Source of the DNA: Caldithrix abyssi DSM 13497
GTDB lineage: Bacteria > Electryoneota > AABM5-125-24 > Hatepunaeales > Hatepunaeaceae
Direction: 5' to 3'
Assembly: GCA_945865405.1 (NCBI GenBank)
Contig: CAMBDS010000016.1
Coordinates: 1 to 55,237, forward strand
DNA: 55,237 nucleotides
Positions 52,471 to 55,237 of the stretch are shown here, in pieces. The notes below the pieces were generated by a model. That model was not told the DNA's origin and ran no database searches. It was given only the letters and a program-made list of their open reading frames with translations. How positions within the stretch are numbered: the first letter of the stretch is position 1; every line of letters starts with the position of its first letter. Both the position numbers and the translations under genes were made by a program.

Positions 52471-53420
52471 TTCGCTATCCCAAGTTGAATCATCGGTTTC
52501 AAAAGGTAAGGCGGCCAAATTCGGTCAACAGAACCCTGCCCAATTCGAATCAAAGTACCATCCTGTAGCCCTAATTCCTCAACCGTTTTTGCAGGAAGTT
52601 CACGCATTTTGAATACCGGCTTGTAATCATATTCGAACTCGTCAAGTTTTCCGCGACCAGCTGCTGAAATTGCGATTAAACAATCCGGGGCGGAAGCGGA
52701 TATTTTGTTGATAACGGGCGTCAGTTTCTGGCATGCATCACAATCTGGATTGAACAGCCAAATATAACGAGTATGCGGGCTGCCTCCAAAGCTTGATACC
52801 TTCGAACGTGGCATAATGCTACCTTCACGAACCGATGCACCAGCTTGAGGGAAATAGAAGAGCAACCCTGTCCAGATAACTCCTGCTACCACAATTAATC
52901 GTGTAACAGTACCACCTTTGGTTGAGGCGTATTTGCTCATCGCCCCGATAATTGCCATTACCAGGAGTACGATGTCACCCGCGAGAGTGTCTCTGGCAGA
53001 CCGCGAAACAGCTGCCCCGAAACAACCGCAGTCAATCTCAGCGTGCCGCATATAGATCCAAAGCGCGACTCCGGAGAAACCGATCAACACCAGTACCGTT
53101 GACATTGTTGTTCTGGTGCTGTCATATCCGGACACAAGAGACGCGCCAATGTAGAGTTCTAAAATAATGATCATGATTGCGACCATAAGTCCGAAAGCGC
53201 CCAATAGCGGCGTCCGCTCTATCCCTATTGTCGCGATGATGGCTTCGGTTTGCCTGCCAAATCTGACAATGTCATAACCTTTGGCAAATGCCGCGAACAA
53301 GAACACAAACCCAAGGAGAAGTTGCATCCATCTTGAAAAAGGGATAGGAAAGTGCATTCTTACATAAGCCCGAACTACCCGTTGTGGTTTACTTCGAATC
53401 GGTTTTTTGTTTGCTTGCAA
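52467..53420 (-). CDS. MauE/DoxX-type membrane protein fused to a thioredoxin-like domain
   Basis: 317 residues if TTG 53420; ATG 53357 gives MHFPIPFSRWMQ and may be the true start. About four membrane helices with the MauE-type motif AEIDCGCFGAAV (paired cysteines at the membrane face), then from about residue 205 a thioredoxin-fold domain with the active-site pair NPDCDACQKLTP (CxxC). This suggests a disulfide relay: the membrane part, akin to MauE/VKOR-like proteins, supports a periplasmic thiol-oxidoreductase fused in the same chain. Partner unknown. It lies between glmU-like and ispD in a tightly packed run. Confidence 0.75.
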   Translation of the reverse strand: MQANKKPIRSKPQRVVRAYVRMHFPIPFSRWMQLLLGFVFLFAAFAKGYDIVRFGRQTEAIIATIGIERTPLLGAFGLMVAIMIIILELYIGASLVSGYDSTRTTMSTVLVLIGFSGVALWIYMRHAEIDCGCFGAAVSRSARDTLAGDIVLLVMAIIGAMSKYASTKGGTVTRLIVVAGVIWTGLLFYFPQAGASVREGSIMPRSKVSSFGGSPHTRYIWLFNPDCDACQKLTPVINKISASAPDCLIAISAAGRGKLDEFEYDYKPVFKMRELPAKTVEELGLQDGTLIRIGQGSVDRIWPPYLLKPMIQLGIAK

Positions 53421-53421
53421 T

Positions 53422-54711
53422 CTATATCTGCTTTAAGAAATTACGACGCCAATCACGGGTTTCGTCGAACAATTTACTCAGTGCCTCTTCGAGTTGGGTT
53501 GAGACTTCCTGCTTTCTTCTCGACACTATCATGCGGATCGTCTCCAGAGCTTTGTCCAATCGATACTCCTGATATCCGTCCGAACCAAACCAGATGAAAG
53601 GAGGGACAGCCTTTTCGGGGAAGTCGTTGCCAAACAGGTTGCAACACGTTCCAATGACCGTTCCCGAGTTAAGACGTGATTGAATCGCTGTTCTGACAAA
53701 ATCACCTAAAAATACACCGATATGGAGATCGCCGGAATCGATCTTTTCCTTATACAAGGTAACATCTATAGTGTGATAATTGTTCTTCAAGTCGCTGTTG
53801 TCGGTTGCTGCGCCAAGATTGACCCATTGTCCCAACACAGCCCCTCCCAAATACCCGGAGTGCTGTTTGTTTGAGTAACCCATCATAATCACGTTGCTCA
53901 ATTCACCGCCGACTCGACACTGTTTACCCAGGGATACAGCACCGTTCAACCTTGCTCCGGCCCGAACAATCGAACCGGCACCGATAAAAACAGGTCCTTG
54001 AATGATCGCTCCCGGCTCAATTTCAGCACCCTCTGCCAGCCAAATAGGTCCTTCCTCAGCACTCAGAATAGCTCCGGCACCTAATCGGCAGTTTTTTTCA
54101 AGGCGGACGTGGTGCCTTACCGCATCGATAAGAGCACCAACGCCAAGGTGAACTTCGCCCGTCACATATATGTTTTCAGCTCCACGAACCTTAACATCTG
54201 CCGGAATAGTTGCTGTAACGCCTTTGTCTAAAGATTCAATCAATTCAAGGTCTGTAGCGATCTCCTGGCCATTCATTTTATCCAGATGCCAGGGAAAATC
54301 TATCCGGTTAGCATCCAGATTAACAACAGGGAGGTGGTTGATCTCCTCCAAAGAGAACTTTGAGTGTGCAGCTCTTCGATAGCCTATCAATCGTCCATCA
54401 AGAGTTAGGTAACGCTCATCGCGAGTTGACTTAACAATAGCTTCGGTGGCTGTACCAGAGAGTAAGGTTCGGCTGGAAATGAAAACATCACTCTGAAGTG
54501 ATGGAGTGCTTGTCTGTGGGATGGTCACTTCAGCAAGAGGCGAGACTGGATCAATACAATTGGCAATCGCTCCTTTCGGGCGGAACCTTAGTTCCAGCTT
54601 TTCGCGCAGGCTGAAGGATCCACATCGTAGATCCGAAGCATTGGTGAGTGATGTTAATGGCCCAAATTGACCATCTCCAGTGAAGTCTGAAAGTGTTATT
54701 CGGGGTTTCAT
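53422..54711 (-). CDS. Alternate bacterial GlmU-type nucleotidyltransferase/acetyltransferase
   Basis: 429 residues. N-terminal part ITLSDFTGDGQFGPLTSLTNASDLRCG (degenerate relative of nucleotidyltransferases), then EKLELRF and a region with the sequence NVDANR-like NLDANRIDFPWHL, and from about residue 185 a left-handed beta-helix of hexapeptide repeats (IYVTGEVHLGVGALIDAV on) ending near YSNKQHSGYLGGAVLGQWV, LGAATDNSDLKNNYHTI. This architecture is the GlmU substitute (GlcN-1-P acetyltransferase and UDP-GlcNAc pyrophosphorylase) of Bacteroidota and allies. It would feed MurA (42161). The enzymatic status of the N-terminus is not proven here. Confidence 0.8.
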   Translation of the reverse strand: MKPRITLSDFTGDGQFGPLTSLTNASDLRCGSFSLREKLELRFRPKGAIANCIDPVSPLAEVTIPQTSTPSLQSDVFISSRTLLSGTATEAIVKSTRDERYLTLDGRLIGYRRAAHSKFSLEEINHLPVVNLDANRIDFPWHLDKMNGQEIATDLELIESLDKGVTATIPADVKVRGAENIYVTGEVHLGVGALIDAVRHHVRLEKNCRLGAGAILSAEEGPIWLAEGAEIEPGAIIQGPVFIGAGSIVRAGARLNGAVSLGKQCRVGGELSNVIMMGYSNKQHSGYLGGAVLGQWVNLGAATDNSDLKNNYHTIDVTLYKEKIDSGDLHIGVFLGDFVRTAIQSRLNSGTVIGTCCNLFGNDFPEKAVPPFIWFGSDGYQEYRLDKALETIRMIVSRRKQEVSTQLEEALSKLFDETRDWRRNFLKQI

Positions 54712-54767
54712 TATTTCGCTGTATGAGAAATACTTATGAAAACGTCGGCAAGATTCTTGTTTTGCAC

Positions 54768-54796
54768 TTTACTTTGAATAAAAGAATTACTATATT
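54768..54796 (+). promoter_or_regulatory. Promoter of the HU-family gene
   Basis: TTTACT (54768-54773), a 17-base spacer and TATATT (54791-54796) give a start near 54803 and a 60-base leader. It shares the 152-base divergent region with glmU-like. Confidence 0.6.
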
Positions 54797-54863
54797 CTGC
54801 CCGCCGACCATAGGGTCTTATAAGGTCGTCCTTAATCGGACTGTAACAATAAAGGGTAGTTGA

Positions 54864-55172
54864 ATGAGAAATTTCATCAAAAAAGACGTTATTGAGCGTA
54901 CAGCTCAAATTTGCGGGATTGAGCCGAAAGAAGCGGCCGCCGCTGTCAATGCAGTTTTCCGGTCACTGCGCGATATGATGACTGAGAAGGTAGAGGAGTG
55001 CCGGGTTGAAATTCGGTCTTTCGGTGTCTTTGAAGTTAAGAATACTGCTGCCAGATCCCATGGCCGTAATCCAAAAAAACCGCAGGAGACGATTTTTATT
55101 CCCGCTCGTCGCAAGACGCACTTCCGTCCCGGTCGTTTACTGAAAAACGAATTGAAAAAGCCAATCAAGTAG
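54864..55172 (+). CDS. HU/IHF-family DNA-binding protein
   Basis: 102 residues. N-terminus MRNFIKKDVIERTAQ with two helices, then VEIRSFGVFEVKNTAARSHGRNPKK, the HU/IHF arm pattern (family form GFGxFxVxxRxARxGRNPxTG), then ETIFIPARRKTHFRPG. Binds and bends DNA as a dimer; HU or IHF subtype not resolved. It is the last gene of the window. Confidence 0.94.
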   Translation: MRNFIKKDVIERTAQICGIEPKEAAAAVNAVFRSLRDMMTEKVEECRVEIRSFGVFEVKNTAARSHGRNPKKPQETIFIPARRKTHFRPGRLLKNELKKPIK

Positions 55173-55187
55173 TATTTGATTTTTTTT
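55163..55187 (+). terminator. AT-rich terminator overlapping the HU stop
   Basis: AATCAA (55163-55168) pairs with TTGATT (55176-55181), a 6-bp stem with a 7-base loop containing the stop codon, followed by at least six T. Weak stem but good T-run. Confidence 0.45.
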
Positions 55188-55213
55188 GGGGTAGTGGGGG
55201 CGATTCGTACGGA

Positions 55214-55237
55214 CGCCGGAGAATTTATTCTCCGGCG
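55214..55237. repeat. Palindrome of the ileS type at the window edge
   Basis: CGCCGGAGAAT (55214-55224), centre TT, ATTCTCCGGCG (55227-55237): 11-bp perfect arms with the same 2-base centre as the two palindromes in ileS but another sequence. The bases before it (GGGGGCGATTCGTACGGA) and the truncation at the edge suggest a longer repeat continuing beyond the window. Confidence 0.55.

Noticed and set aside
52471..52518. Longer ispD frame from TTG 52518
   Set aside because: It would start inside the MauE-thioredoxin gene; GTG 52470 overlaps the stop as GTGA and gives the normal IspD N-terminus.
1..55237. CRISPR arrays, tRNA or rRNA genes, prophage or IS elements
   Set aside because: No regularly spaced repeats, cloverleaf-like sequences, integrase or transposase genes were recognised in reading both strands; a tRNA or covariance scan would be decisive.

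Overview
The window is 55 kb of dense, mostly housekeeping bacterial chromosome of moderate GC. Several traits point to an uncultured lineage of the Fibrobacterota-Chlorobiota-Bacteroidota (FCB) superphylum or its candidate-phylum relatives (Zixibacteria, KSB1, Electryoneota or Calditrichota type): three large exported proteins ending in PNPFN-type sorting or FlgD-like domains, the alternate Bacteroidota-style GlmU, an LL-diaminopimelate aminotransferase beside dapF, a long type-2 isoleucyl-tRNA synthetase, and secreted propeller and choice-of-anchor proteins. The sequence alone does not settle the phylum. Sigma70-like promoters (TTGACA, 17 nt, TATATT) and GGAGG ribosome binding sites are readable. 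No rRNA, tRNA, IS element, phage gene or CRISPR array was seen.

Layout. 1-16.5 kb, plus strand: the tail of a probable nucleoside phosphorylase, ileS, a DksA/TraR zinc protein, lspA, an MBL-fold hydrolase, tdh and kbl (threonine to glycine) split by an exported protein gene, PGI/PMI, a sugar nucleotidyltransferase, metK, and a lipoprotein plus outer-membrane-barrel pair ending at a bidirectional terminator. 16.5-30.3 kb, minus strand, read right to left: dapF-dapL-ksgA, then yceD-rpmF-plsX-acpP-fabF-rnc (a fatty-acid and ribosome cluster lacking fabH, fabD and fabG), an acyl-CoA dehydrogenase, a PAS-only sensor, and a cytochrome bd-like two-gene oxidase whose large subunit carries a fused di-haem cytochrome c. 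30.4-43.5 kb, plus strand: an exported thioredoxin-fold protein with a structured leader, then an FMN riboswitch with terminator driving ribD-ribE-ribBA-ribH, a polytopic glycosyltransferase-like protein, a secreted propeller protein, recN and murA. 43.5-54.7 kb, minus strand: asnB, a REC-PAS6-histidine kinase, and the run alternate glmU, MauE-thioredoxin fusion, ispD, ispF, a 38-residue membrane protein and gltX. At the right end an HU-family gene reads plus.

Points that stand out. (1) A double palindrome resembling an intergenic REP-type repeat lies in frame inside ileS and encodes about 19 residues; a palindrome of the same design (2-nt centre) lies at the right edge. (2) In ribE and lspA the conserved N-terminus is encoded, but the only available initiator is AUC or AUA, each at a translational overlap; rnc shows a similar problem. 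(3) The bd-like oxidase with fused cytochrome c. (4) A leader with two mutually exclusive hairpins before an exported protein gene. (5) Several small ORFs and start-site corrections are recorded. Genes are packed in operons with 1-4 nt overlaps, so translational coupling is probably common here.
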